A stretch of 64,000 nt of DNA from Parelaphostrongylus tenuis (GCA_019055375.1 JAHQIW010000408.1:1-64000); one strand, 5' to 3'; shown: positions 27,401 to 37,801, counted from the stretch's first letter. Made by a program: numbers and translations. Notes: generated by a model not told the origin, from the letters alone.

Positions 27401-30062
27401 AAACGAAGCCCTATTTGGACTTCAGATCCGCAATTGCACCTTCCGGAGACTTACAGCATCGCGGATTCGCAGGCCATTCAAAGCTTGCAGTTTTGCTCAT
27501 ATTTCAACATACCTGTGGTTTATTTTCACAATGCACGAACATAATGCAACAATAAGCCGAATTAATGATCGTAGATGTTGATTCAACAAATTACTTATAT
27601 TCTGTTTGATAAACTCAAATGCAGCCCTGATTAACGCCCAGCTCTTGATGCTTTGATATCATGGCGGGAACAAGTAGACGTCCGCGGCTACCTGCTCGTC
27701 AAAAAAATCGTAGAAACTGAAAATCTCGATTCAGAAGTGTAAGGTCTTTCTTATCCGTTGAGTGATCGGTAACCGATGTGCAACCCCAGCAAGTACGAGC
27801 AGAGACCTAGATGACACTCACTCGTGTTTCATACTCTGGAACATTAGTTCTCAGTTTTCTGGGATTAGCAGGACTTGCTTATATAGAAATGTTTGAGAAC
27901 AAGCAGACAAACAGTGTTCAAGTCTAAGGGAACAACGTCCGAAGTTGGATGCAGCAGCGTAGAGAAGCGACCGAAGCAACTCAGATTGTCGTTCTTCAGA
28001 ATTTCGTTTCACCACATATTGTAATGTCGACTCGACACATTTTGGAGAAACTGGGCTACGTTATGGCACCACATTCACCGTCAAGCCCTAATCTCCATCG
28101 ATTGATCCTCTTCTGCGCCATGAAGCACCATCTGAGGGATAAATTTTTAGAAGACTACAACTAACTTGAGTTACCTTGCTCACTTCTTTGATCGCCAGCC
28201 TCATTATTCGCATGAGGAATTCAATCTCTGCGCAGCAAATGTTTGTATTACCTATCAAATCAACAAAGTGTCGAAATGCGAAGGAAATATGAAACAGCTC
28301 ATTATAATACTCTGACTTTAATTCTCTCCACCATTACATACATCTGGCTCGTTTCCTCATTTTCATCATCCATCATTTGCATCATCCATGAGGGTCTTCG
28401 TATTTGCGAGCGAAGTCGCTGGTGCTCGACAATTTGATCTTCTTTGCAAACGTCGTTAGATGCTGATTATCGGTCTAATTTACCCTGGAAATGTGGTGTG
28501 TTGCCGTGCCAGCGTGTTCCCACATCGTCACCGGTAGTGGCCAGCTTTTCTTGATCGAAGGGAACGAACTGATTCTTGACAACCTGAAACGCCAGAGGTT
28601 TTGTCGGCTCAAAGCGGCACCAAACCAGAGCTTTGCGCGCACTGAGAGATACAATTCCATTATAAGAAGCGCTCATAAAAAAAGAAGCATACTTTTTTCA
28701 GCTGTACTTGCTATCGCGGATACCTCGCGATTTATCCATAAAAAGTGTTCTTCCTATTCTACAAACGATTGTGATTGTAATGGGTTAGTTGTTATAAATC
28801 AAGTGCTTATTTCGGTTCTTTGTGATTAAGAGGCGACAAATAAAAAAACCAATCTCATTCGCGGGAGAGTAACTTTTTATAGAAGAATTAGCAACCATTC
28901 CAAAGGTGAGAATAAACCAGGTTTTATAAAATCACGTGTTTTTTCTCTTACCTCGCTTATGTTTCGCTGGATAAAACTCTTTCCTAGAGTATCAGTTCTC
29001 ATACTGTAGCACAAGCTTTACCGAACTCAAAATGTGTTTTTTTCTAATGAGCTGTTTTGATCTCTTGATTTCCTCTAGTGTTTTGATTTCTGCTTTGAAC
29101 CTCACCGGGCAGAGCTCTTCCTATAGATTATTATTAATCATCTGATATCGTAATGTTTCCTGGTGAAAATATGCCTATTTTCTGGAAATACGGTTTAGCA
29201 GGAAAAATAAGATCGAGTTTCACATTTTTGGTGACGTTGATTACCGACTATTCGACAAGACGAGTGCCGTGGCAGGTGGTGTGGCCGGGGCGGGCCGAGG
29301 TGAAGCGGGCGAGACTATCGCTATATTGTTTTTCAATTGGAATTTCTCCTCCGTTTTGATAAAAAAAACTCCCAATTAAGCAATTGACTAAGATACTACA
29401 AAAATTTCACTACAGATTGATATGCTTTTCGGCTTCTAGCGAATTATACGCGTAATAAAAGTCAAGGGAGGCGAATGTGAAACACAATTTCTGATCTGGA
29501 TGCTACAGAGTTACAAAGAGGTGTTTTGGAAACCGACAACGTGGGGCTGTAGCTAAAATCTCAGTTCTCAAATGATTACTGACACTACTATGAAAAATCT
29601 CTCCCCAGCGAATGAGATCGGTTTTTCATTTGTTCCCTCCTGATCAGAAATAACCCATATTTCCATTGTATTCATTACCACATTTTTTCTCTCTCAAAAT
29701 ACATTTCTCACCTTTCTCGAGTAGGACTCATGATATCGTTCTCTCGCATAAGTGACAATATGCATCATTGGAGCGATGTTATGGTTGGCATTATCGTCGG
29801 TGTATTCTTCGCTTCATACACAGTAAGTCACAAGTTTTTTTTCTATTCTAATTAGTTTGTAATACAACTATTTCGTATCTAGTGCATTATCGTTGCGAAA
29901 ATGTTCAACGAACCTGAAGCCGAACTGCTACCATTCCGAGAGCAGAAAGCAGATTACGTCACTGTGAATTCGACTAAGTCTACCGATCAGAGTACTCACA
30001 CCATTTCTACGCCGGAAAATTGTGAAGAAACGTGTACAAATTCGCCTGAGCCAAAGCAATGA
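15352..30062 (+). CDS. Lipid phosphate phosphatase (PAP2 superfamily), complete gene, 8 exons, 313 aa
   Basis: Integral membrane enzyme that dephosphorylates phosphatidic acid, lysophosphatidate and related lipid phosphates. Coding exons: 15352-15427, 18181-18332, 20531-20645, 22002-22128, 27017-27128, 28702-28783, 29725-29822, 29883-30062. They sum to 942 nt (313 codons plus TGA), with matching phase at every junction. Family landmarks appear in order: a first membrane helix (about residues 13-33), the N-terminal [15 protein letters not shown] block, catalytic motif C1 K-x6-RP (K132, R139, P140), the YQCTGD block, C2 as F-S-G-H (S180-H182; many relatives have P-S-G-H), and C3 S-R-x5-H-x3-D (R229, H235, D239). 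After the last helix there is a polar tail of about 50 residues. Length matches animal LPPs (about 280-340 aa). Introns are large and full of transposon fossils. Orthology to nematode plpp genes is from family knowledge; I do not assign a specific symbol. Confidence 0.93.
16340..16430 (+). mobile_element. Possible short reverse-transcriptase fragment
   Basis: Reads [18 protein letters not shown], similar to the FIDxKKAFDSVET motif of RTE reverse transcriptases. Very short and decayed. Confidence 0.4.
16650..16932 (-). mobile_element. Family A SINE, minus strand
   Basis: The reverse complement shows the A box, B box (GGTTGGATCTC), CCATCCATCCCTCCGAGG and GGTACCAGACTGG, and the 3' body. About as long as the 6.0 kb copy. 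Confidence 0.82.
16960..17345. repeat. Local duplication next to the SINE
   Basis: 16963-17090 and 17255-17340 share CCGCTCTTTTATAG/CCGCTCTCTTATGC, GACATAATCT and GGGACTCATCAG. Origin unknown. Confidence 0.5.
17552..18044. other. Unidentified open segment, both strands, in PAP2 intron 1
   Basis: A 119-codon minus-strand frame (17552-17911; hydrophobic [20 protein letters not shown] and a basic end) overlaps a 105-codon plus-strand frame (17727-18044). I recognise neither as a family and see no convincing splice framework. It may be a transposon remnant or a nested gene exon. Confidence 0.25.
18181..18332 (+). CDS. PAP2 gene exon 2 (conserved [15 protein letters not shown] block)
   Basis: Acceptor AAATTTCAG, donor GTAAGC. 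Encodes the extracellular or lumenal [15 protein letters not shown] segment typical of LPP N-termini, followed by helix 2. Ends on a codon boundary. Confidence 0.93.
19150..20350 (+). mobile_element. RTE-type LINE fossil (reverse transcriptase and C-terminus)
   Basis: Frame pieces read [20 protein letters not shown] and [18 protein letters not shown] (RT fingers/palm), [17 protein letters not shown] (after the active site) and [15 protein letters not shown] (C-terminal tail). Many stops and shifts. Lies in PAP2 intron 2. Confidence 0.75.
20531..20645 (+). CDS. PAP2 gene exon 3 (loop and helix 3)
   Basis: Acceptor TATTATTAG, donor GTGCTT. Encodes [11 protein letters not shown], a charged loop, and then the hydrophobic [14 protein letters not shown]. 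Starts in phase 0 and ends in phase 1, exactly what exons 2 and 4 require. An RTE fossil ends about 180 bp upstream. Confidence 0.86.
20736..20785. repeat. Two-copy 24-bp tandem repeat
   Basis: CCAGACCATTCGACTGAAGG is followed directly by CCAGACCATTTGACTGAAAG after four shared bases. Confidence 0.6.
21500..21900. repeat. Tandem-like TACAGCGC repeat, two units
   Basis: Unit starts GTTACAGCGCATT at about 21622 and GCTACAGCGCATC at about 21772, so about 150 bp apart. Both units contain (G/A)CTATCGAAT. Confidence 0.6.
22002..22128 (+). CDS. PAP2 gene exon 4 (catalytic motif C1)
   Basis: Acceptor AAATTCCAG, donor GTGCGT. Encodes [15 protein letters not shown] and the C1 signature [11 protein letters not shown], which binds the phosphate group, followed by a Cys-containing loop. 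Confidence 0.93.
22430..25490 (-). mobile_element. Nearly full-length dead RTE-type LINE, minus strand
   Basis: On the minus strand, in order: endonuclease ([50 protein letters not shown]; 25490-24900), linker and RT approach ([13 protein letters not shown]; about 24190-24100) and post-RT region ([18 protein letters not shown] then [12 protein letters not shown]; about 23010-22910). About 3.1 kb, close to the usual 3.3 kb of RTE elements, broken by many stops. Inserted antisense in PAP2 intron 4. Confidence 0.75.
23285..23650. repeat. Unidentified three-copy repeat, copy 1
   Basis: Shares GTGCGGATCC, ACTGGTTGAGCGAG, CTTGCAATCTC and CCACTTGGCC with 31185-31500 and 32345-32620. The minus strand is open for 84 codons. 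Lies within the span of the minus-strand RTE fossil, so it may be part of it or inserted into it. Confidence 0.55.
25536..25577. repeat. Two-copy 21-bp tandem repeat
   Basis: TGATATTTAACGCATAGCTT-G followed immediately by TGATATTTAACGCATAACTT-G. Confidence 0.8.
26232..26950 (-). mobile_element. Second RTE-type LINE fragment, minus strand (RT active site to C-terminus)
   Basis: The minus strand reads [20 protein letters not shown] (RT palm, YADD replaced by FAED), [15 protein letters not shown] and [16 protein letters not shown], typical RTE C-terminal phrases. Frameshifted. Separate from the element at 22430-25490 because the order is not continuous. Confidence 0.8.
27017..27128 (+). CDS. 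PAP2 gene exon 5 (catalytic motif C2)
   Basis: Acceptor TTATAG, donor GTAAGC. Encodes [12 protein letters not shown] and [17 protein letters not shown]. The histidine of SGH is the proton donor in this family. Phe replaces the usual Pro before SGH. Confidence 0.9.
27840..28240 (+). pseudogene. Mariner-type transposase fossil
   Basis: Reads [20 protein letters not shown] then PNLHRLILF, the end of the mariner catalytic domain (typical LxELGYxxLPHPPYSPDLxPxDYHLF). The last catalytic D position is lost. Upstream [10 protein letters not shown] and downstream [10 protein letters not shown] remain in other frames. In PAP2 intron 5. Confidence 0.7.
28702..28783 (+). CDS. PAP2 gene exon 6 ([10 protein letters not shown], helix)
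   Basis: Acceptor CTTTTTTCAG, donor GTTAGT. Continues helix 4 and helix 5: [20 protein letters not shown], then QTIVIVM. Phase 0 in, phase 1 out, fitting both neighbours. Confidence 0.88.
29190..29680 (+). repeat. Dispersed repeat D, forward copy
   Basis: Counterpart of the inverted copy at 12240-12730. Includes a GC-rich block GGCCGGGGCGGGCCGAGG unlike its A+T-rich surroundings. Lies in PAP2 intron 6. Confidence 0.7.
29725..29822 (+). CDS. PAP2 gene exon 7 (catalytic motif C3)
   Basis: Acceptor CGAGTAG, donor GTAAGT. Encodes [18 protein letters not shown]. Arg229, the nucleophile His235 and its partner Asp239 of the C3 motif are all present, followed by the last helix. Confidence 0.94.
29883..30062 (+). 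CDS. PAP2 gene exon 8 (C-terminal tail and stop)
   Basis: Acceptor TATCTAG. Sixty codons including the TGA stop at 30060-30062. Encodes the end of the last helix, then a polar Thr/Ser/Glu-rich cytoplasmic tail ending NSPEPKQ. No canonical AATAAA was seen just after the stop. Confidence 0.92.
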   Translation, partial: CIIVAKMFNEPEAELLPFREQKADYVTVNSTKSTDQSTHTISTPENCEETCTNSPEPKQ

Positions 30063-31180
30063 AGTTGACGCATCTAAATATAAAATTATTTATCCTAGCA
30101 TGACTTAGAGTATGGTGTTGAAATATGTTGTTAGTACGGGATTCTTTGAAAAATATTTGTCAATTTCACTCTTTCCTAACCTTGATGAAGTATTTGTAAT
30201 TGAAATCTTCGCCTTCTGTTCGCTTGATTTGTTAATAGGTTTTCATATCATCTAGCATCACCCAATGTGCGTTTGCCATCACTTCTTTCATTGGTTGGAT
30301 TCCTTCCGTCTGTTGAACATTCATCATGGATTCCGGATTTCAAAATAGATTCAGCATCTACTTGAGTGCTTCCTTCATATAAATCTTAAATAACACTTGT
30401 TATTTTGATTCCTTCTGAAAAAAGCGAAGAGCCCGAACAGATGTCACATTAAGTGACCCTTTGCGGCATATAATCAGTGAGCGTATTGCCTTGTAACCCT
30501 CACCATTGCGCTTTCTGGGCTTGCCATCACACTTTGCAAATTAGTGCGCGCTTTTCGTTCCTACTTTATATTCTTGCTAATTTCCTCTCCTATTTAGCTT
30601 GTGCTAAAGGGAAATAAGTAAAGGAAGCAAATGCGGTGAATTCACTCGTATAAATTAAAATTGGCCTCAAAACAATACCAATCGACCAGCAAACCATGTA
30701 TGAACTTAAGTGAGAGACACCCTTTTTTAAGTAACTCAGATGAGAAGTACGTTGTTCAGAATTTTCCGGAAGAGACTCTCCAGGCGGATATGCTATTTCT
30801 AAGGCAAGTATCCAAAGGACCATTCGAGGCTATCGGTGAGCCTACGGAGGCGTTATTTTTTATGAAATCGATTCTGTAATCGCTCCCAATCAGCCGTGCA
30901 AGTTAAACTGCCGTCCCGAAGCTTTTTTTCTCATCAAGCTAGGTCATGACGAACTGTCGGCGATTATTGCACTTAAGCTTATATTTGTGATTATTACACC
31001 TATCATATCGAGGCAATTGACCAGAAGTACTGCATGAGACATTACTTATCATTTGCAGTCATGGAAGCCAGCGTGGGCCTGACTCTGTGTTTCGTCACTA
31101 TTTCAGTTAGGAACTTTTTCTTGGCTGCTCTTTGAACCTTTCACTTTGGCCACTTTATTGATCCTTCTTCATAGTATTTT
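30063..31180. other. Intergenic, downstream of the PAP2 gene
   Basis: No gene recognised. Overlapping short frames on both strands at 30590-30880 have no known family. Confidence 0.45.
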
Positions 31181-31184
31181 TCAT

Positions 31185-31500
31185 TGTGCGGATCCCAACA
31201 CTTCTAGCATTCCATCCCTTATCTCATCTTCTTCTTAAACGTCTAAAATACTGGTTCAGCGAGTCTCCTTGCAATCTCAACGGCCGCGACGAGCATCAGA
31301 ACCACTCGCTCTGCGGTTGTATTGATACTGTGGGAACAAGACGCAATTCTTTAATTCGTTTGGGACGGCATTTAGCTGGATACAAATCTTCCGCTAGAGT
31401 TCCAGTTGTCATTCAGCAGCATGAGAAAAGGCGATATCAATACTGTGCTTGATCAAAGGGCATTAGTGCGTTGCAGCAGCGTAGTAATCAAGTTTCATAG
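31185..31500. repeat. Unidentified three-copy repeat, copy 2
   Basis: GTGCGGATCCCAACACTTCT and AATACTGGTTCAGCGAGTCT align with copies at 23285 and 32345, same orientation. Confidence 0.55.
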
Positions 31501-31909
31501 TCAGTTTACTTTCCTCGTTTGGAAGGGATTTGTGGATGACTTCTCGTTGAACATTTAAAGGGCACTCGATATCTAGAATTTCGACAGTTTCGACGCTTAG
31601 ATTTGTTTTTCAAATGGTCTGCATAGAGCGCTCAAAATGCTGAAATAACACTACGTGTTACACTCAAAGTAGTTAACGTCGTTTAAACTTCAAAGTTGGC
31701 TCTTTTTTGAAACCCTTTAAAGTGAAACTCAAAATTGTTTTCAAAACGGAGAATAAATTTCTAAAAGAGAAAGAAGGAAAATTGTACCTCTTCGAGGTGA
31801 TATTGAAATTGCTGTGCCTAGCGCGATCAAAATGACGCACGATTATCATTGATTATCTCAAAACCTTTCTCCTTTCGCAATTTTTTTCCGACATACCAAT
31901 GATAGGATG

Positions 31910-32105
31910 AAGACAATGACTCGAGGTGACCTTCCGCTGAACCAAATCAGTGCTGCTCATCCTTCCAGACAAGTCTGAGACAACTCTGGTACCAATTTAC
32001 CGATCTCGGGGGATGGATGGTCTGGCGAGCCATGAGCGCGAGATCGAACCATTGACCTCGTGTGCGACGCCGAACACCTCTAACCACTGCCTCACATGTG
32101 CTCCA
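31910..32105 (-). mobile_element. Family A SINE, minus strand, 3'-truncated
   Basis: The reverse complement has the A box, B box GGTTCGATCTC, CCATCCATCCCCCGAGATCG and GGTACCAGAGTTG, but the 3' body is missing. Confidence 0.8.
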
Positions 32106-32344
32106 TGTCATATGCACATGAGACATCCTGATAGATCACGATTTTCTGTAAAAGCTCATATGCTTTTCGTTTATATATCCCTGAATGAGAAACTCAACAT
32201 TATCGTAGCTCAGTGAAGACGAATTGAAAATTTAAACCCATTTTCAGTTCCCGTCTTTCAGACTATCAAACGAATACTAAATTCTGTTTCAAAGCTGTCC
32301 ATAAACCATTCACTTTTGCCTATCGTTCTATAAGAGCCGCATAA

Positions 32345-32620
32345 AAAATTTTTTTGCTGTGCGGGTCTCAGTACTTCTAACATTCAAATTCATTCTTCGC
32401 CTCCATCGCTTATTGAAGTTTTGTTTTGTTATTGAACGTCCTAGAAAACTGGTTGAGTACATCTTCTTGCAGTCTACGGGAAGACGAGCTGGAGCGTTCC
32501 ATGGATCGTTCGTTAATGATTGCCGGAAAGTGTTTGGCGGTGAGCAACCTGCCTCGCGTCGAGCCTTGCTGAACATCACTAGCCACTTGGCCATAAGCCC
32601 CCTTAGAGAATCCACAAGCC
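32345..32620. repeat. Unidentified three-copy repeat, copy 3
   Basis: GTGCGGGTCTCAGTACTTCT, ACTGGTTGAGTACATCTTCT and GCGTTCCATGGATCGTT align with the copy at 23285. Frames are open on both strands. Confidence 0.55.
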
Positions 32621-33344
32621 CTAGCCGAGCAAAAGTGAGACGTAATCTTTCCTTGGCTGCTACAGTGTACTAATAAAGCCTTTTCAAAAATAAAATTTGC
32701 TGCCGAAATCGTCAAAATTCAAGCGAATGATCATTGAAAGTTTGAGAGGGAGTACAAAAAGGCGCCATTTTCAGCGAGTTAAGATGGTTACACCAGTTAA
32801 TCCACAGATAGCTAATAAGAGATGTCTAAAGGTTTATTTGCCCCTACATTTCCAGGATACTGAAGTAGTAGTAGAGCTGTCGCAATTGATATATGATTAA
32901 ACTCACCATGACATTTTACAATCACCTTAGTAAGTCTCAGCCGGCCAACCACATAGATTGTTGCCATTCAGAAAGATATGAATGGCAGTGCGGTTGATTT
33001 ATAGTGTATAACGGACTTTCTGTAGCGAAGGCTTGCGAGTGTCATGGCAAGAGCACGCCGGATTTTCAGAGTATAATATGCTTGATCGACTCCACAAGCA
33101 GAAATCAATAGTTCCTTAAATCACGGTCGAATTCACCTTCGAGCTCAACTATAACTACGTAGGACAGTTCCAGCAGAGCACTACAAAACTAACAGAAAAA
33201 AAATGGACTTCTATATTACGTGAAAAGGAGCCATTTAGGTATTCTCGTTACGGATGATTATTTCAGGGCAAATATCAAAACAGTAATTTCTAATGGGTTC
33301 TTAGGAAATTTTTCATCAAAGAGATCGTAATCCGATACAATTTT

Positions 33345-33470
33345 AAGGCTCCTATAGCGCAGAGGTTGAAACGCCTTGTCATACATAATGGTTCGATTCC
33401 ACTCTACAACCTATCCAAGCCTTCCATTCAGATGGGATCTCGGTACCAGACGTATCTTCACCAATAAAAA
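33345..33470 (+). repeat. tRNA-derived SINE, diverged
   Basis: TAGCGCAGAGGTTG (A box) and GGTTCGATTCC (B box), then CCAAGCCTTCCATTCAGATG and GGTACCAGACG, as in family A. Confidence 0.65.
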
Positions 33471-34675
33471 TGCCAATTTAGTATAACGGTAGGCTTTGTG
33501 AATCTTTTCGTTCTTCAGTTATGCCATTCAATCAATTTTATTATGTTAAAAATGCCGTCAGATGCATGACCCATTACTAAGTAACCAATGAGCACCGAGT
33601 TTTTTGTATATGGTACACCACTGCAAGACAATGTACCTCGGCTGGATTGAACTCTCTTTTCGATACTTTGTCATCTTGTATGTGATTACCTAGAGGTGAA
33701 TAATTTAAACGGACGCGAGCAATCCAAAGCTCTGTGGTCATATGTTACTATAGTCATATCTATTTATGTTTTCAGTAACTGTTAGCGGCGCCTTTTGCAC
33801 TTGAATACTTCCATAGCTCGCCAATTGAGCAGCTTACCAAGATTTAATATCCAAACTTTGTTCCGAGTTCCGCCTATGTGTCGTTATCACCCACGGAACA
33901 CGCTCCCGAAATCCTCGCCTCTGATAAGTGTACTCTGTGGCTTATCAGCTCATACCATTAATATAAGTGCATTAATCGATTGTTTCATTCGTTTCTAATC
34001 CTGTGAGGCTTATCTACCGAATCAACCCAATATCTTATATTTATTCTCACAAAAAGCTCATCAAATCACGGTGCCTTTTCATTTTAGACGTAGACTACAG
34101 CACGATTCTACAAGGAGTAAATCACAAAAAAAAAACAGGCTTAAAATTATCTTTTGAGCTATATAGATGATTTTTCTATCTTTATATGCCAGCAACTTTT
34201 TTTGCAGTGATAAGAAAAACCAGCTTCTGTTGAAAATTTCAATCAATGTCTTTGAAATGCGTGAAGAGTAATTTTATCTGTAATATATTTATGAATTAGG
34301 ACGCATATCAGTATTGAGACAATGATGACTGATAATGTAATCATTTATTTGCTTACTTAAATATTTTGTGATTTTTGTGTTACTTCTCGCCACATCCACT
34401 TTTTCAAAAATCATACCTTAATGCATGAAATCGGACCATCGCCACGCTGAAAGGGTAACACCGAATAAAAAGGATCAACAATGGTAATCACCGCCTCAAG
34501 CAGTTCATTAAAGTTATCAAAATTCTTGTCTCTGAAATCAATTACCTCAAAAATGTTTGTTTTAATGAATATAGAAACTTTTAGTCTGAGTGAAAAATCG
34601 GACTTATTATCAACGGCGGCAAAAGTAGACGCACGCCTGAATTGATTCCAGTCACCTATTATATATTAGTTATTC
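33470..34675. other. Gene-free A+T-rich intergenic stretch
   Basis: Nothing gene-like recognised on either strand. Confidence 0.5.
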
Positions 34676-34677
34676 AG

Positions 34678-34960
34678 AGTGTGTATGGTGGAGTGGTTAG
34701 AGGTGTTGTGCTACACACGTGGTTGATCAATCAATGGTCGATGGTTCGATCCTGCGCTTAAGGCTCATCGAACCTTCCATCACCCGGGGTCGGTGAATTT
34801 GTATCAGACTTGTGTGAGAGGATAGCAACGTGACTTGAGCGTCGCAGGCCACCGCGAGACGAAAAGCACAGATATGCATGGCCACCTCAAATCGCTAGAT
34901 AAAGACAAGTCTATGGCGCAATCTTAAAGGATTGATCAGCGCCAAGAGCTTTTTCCTTTC
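34678..34960 (+). mobile_element. Family A SINE, plus strand
   Basis: GGTGGAGTGGTTAGAGGTG (A box), GGTTCGATCCTGCG (B box), CCATCACCCGGGGTCGGTG, and tail GATTGATCAGCGCCAAGAGC. Confidence 0.8.
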
Positions 34961-36171
34961 TGTTTTTTACGAGAGTTATTAATGGGCTTTTAGAGAAAAA
35001 AAAACTTTTGTTTTTTGCTAGCCGTTTTTTATCTACAGTATGAGAATTAATTGATTATTTTCCCTTATAAATTTACCGTTTGCTCGCGCTGCTCTCTATA
35101 GTTTTTAATGACATGAAGCTCTCTCTGTTGTGCTCACTGAGCTGAAGATTTCAGATCAGAGTCCTACTTATAGGATATTGGAATTTTATTAATCATTTTT
35201 CCGGAAGAATTCTTAATCAGCGCATTCATTTTTTTTATCGGCGCTTCGAAACGTAGCACGTCACGCGCCCCAAAATGCGGTAGTTCTCCATCTCTCAATT
35301 TGACTTTGATTGAGCCTTTTTGAAGCTATTTCGCTATCAAAGCACTTTCTTCATCAATTCATCATGTAGTTCGGCACCATCGAGGGGAACGAGCTGTTAT
35401 GGTTAACTCGATCATCAATAACAGAGGATACCACCGTAGACATATTGTGTACTCCAGTTTCACTACATCCATGATACCAGTAGTGCTTGCATGTCGTTGT
35501 TGTTGCTGATATACAAAATTCTCTATCTTTCATTTCTTACATTTCAATATCATAATATCATGGCATAAAAGAATCCAATAAATATCGTTTTCGCCAAAAA
35601 AAGAAATGAGCTATTTTTCTTTCTTCAATTCTGGCAATGTAAAGTGGTTTACGCTTTCATTGTAAAAGGTGGAAAAGTATGGAAAACTCATAAACGTGTG
35701 TTCTATAATATTGAGCGCACACTAACAAATGTATGCATAAAAAGTTCCCCATTATCTAATTAAAATGCCTAGATGTATCAAAACTATATATCTAACTAAA
35801 TTTCCACTTTTTCTCTAATTAGCGTATGTGAGGTTGTTAATAGCAAGATCTTTTCAATATGATACTGACTGACGTCTCGACAACTTCATCTGTTTGGGAG
35901 CTGTGTCTGATCATCCAAAAGCAGCGGATTTCCTATCAGTGCCGAAGTTATAGAAAATGATTCGACTATTGAGGATATCTAATAATTCCACTGGATTCTG
36001 TTTGTCTTTGTGATTATGTATTTTATATGCCTTCATTTCAAATTAAAGGCACAAGATGGTTTTGTATGATTCATTTGAATTTGAAAAAAAAAACCTTTCA
36101 GCACTTGTCATATCGATTACATACAGCTTTCGTCTCTTAACTCTTACTATAAGATACGGTATCGTGTTGAT
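34960..36171. promoter_or_regulatory. Upstream region of the mosaic gene
   Basis: A+T-rich and gene-free, presumed to include the promoter. CCTTTCAG ending at 36101 is a plausible trans-splice acceptor. No TATA or operator-like element could be assigned. Confidence 0.35.
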
Positions 36172-36315
36172 ATGTGGGGTCGGTTTCTCATCATCGTCAT
36201 GGCATCGGTGGTATTAGCCGTCTGTTTCATTCTGCCACCAAACATCAGCAAATCGTCGATCGTATTTGACGAGTTGCACGATATCAGCCATATTAAACAA
36301 GTAGCTCTAGACCGG
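36172..36315 (+). CDS. Mosaic gene exon 1 (signal peptide)
   Basis: ATG TGG GGT opens [20 protein letters not shown], a clear signal sequence, then 28 polar residues ending ALDR. Donor GTGAGT, phase 0. A CCTTTCAG acceptor about 70 nt upstream (ending 36101) could be a trans-splice site or the end of a 5' UTR intron. Confidence 0.8.
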
Positions 36316-37753
36316 GTGAGTGGAAAAATACTATTTATTGATTCATCACATCTAGAATTATGTAGTGATAAGAGAGTGTGTACTGAGATGTCCACGGAAG
36401 GACCGTTTTTTGGCCCACTGAATTGATGTCTCCAATTATACTCAAAGGAAATTTTCAAGCTCTTGACATCACTACAACTGCTTTCTAACTTCTATGACTT
36501 AGTTTGCATGACCACCTTATCAAATCGACGCTACTTTTATTGCTATTTGTAGAAGTAGCCTAGTTCATGCGTTTCATTTCGTTCCATGTAATAGGTTGGG
36601 AAAAAAGTTTTGAGAAAGTGCTTGTAACTTTTGGGATGTCGGCGATTTGTTACGTTTTTGGCCTCACTCGAAAGCTCGTCTTCTCCCTCGTTGATTGGTA
36701 TATAATTTATCTACTTTAGAATGGAGTTAACAATCGAGAAAATTAGGTTGTTGATGATGCGCGAAAGGCTGTTGGGCTCGAATGCGACGGTGGCAAGTGA
36801 ACGCATCAATCTGGCAACGCATCAATCAAAATTTTATACTCGCGGAATCGGTCTTTCGCCGAAATGTAGCAGGAAGTGCTTGAAGTTGAATGGAGTGTAG
36901 TTTGACTATTAGTTTTGCCTTTGTTGAGATGTATTAGGTGCATGAATAAATGTTCTACAGGCATTTTCTCAAAACTTTTTCCCCAGCCTATTAAATGAAG
37001 AGAAGAATTTTTTTTAGGTGGTAAAAGCGTCAAGAAACCGTAACCAAGGAAGGAAATAATAAAACTTGATCTAAAAGACACTAAATCTCATGTGTTCTTA
37101 GCAGCAGCGTCGTTTTCTTCAGAATCCAAATGAAGATAGAAGTTTGATAGCGATTTTCAAAGACAGCTGCTCACCAGCGAAAGGGCTACTTGAACGGCTA
37201 CTGCAGCAATCAGTCCAAAGTAGTCACAAGAACTTCAAATATACAAGGTGAAATCAATTAATTGCTGAAAAAATAACATATTGAATCTTGACTCACTATA
37301 GTTCTTTTTTCGTAATTTTTGTTGGATACCACTATTTTCCCATATCTACCTACATAAAACTCCAAACATATTTTGATTCAATTGGTGAAGATAGACTTCT
37401 CAGAAAGAAGCGGCAACTTACACCACAATCGTACCAGGAATACTTGGATAGTCTCGGCAAAGCCGACTATGACGTTCGAATTGAAGAAGGTTCGTTGTAC
37501 AGTAAAAAATTTATTTATTGTCGAAATGTCTCGCACAACTTGGATTTTGTCCTAATCCCGATGAAATACGGGGCGTTTATTACAACCATGTCACACAGAC
37601 TGATATTTCGACGTACTGCACCTTCTCCAGAGTCTGAGAGGTCAAATGGAATTGTAGTCCACTTGACGAATCATTTGGGACTTTAACAGCAAAAGCCGAA
37701 GGCCTAGGTTTCAATCACATGAAAAGCACTTCGCTTTTCATCTGAAGAAAACA

Positions 37754-37801
<48 letters not shown>

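Noticed and set aside
27462..27555. [12 protein letters not shown] stretch as a second PAP2 motif
   Set aside because: A chance AGH word: no conserved context, and the true C2 motif is at 27017-27128.
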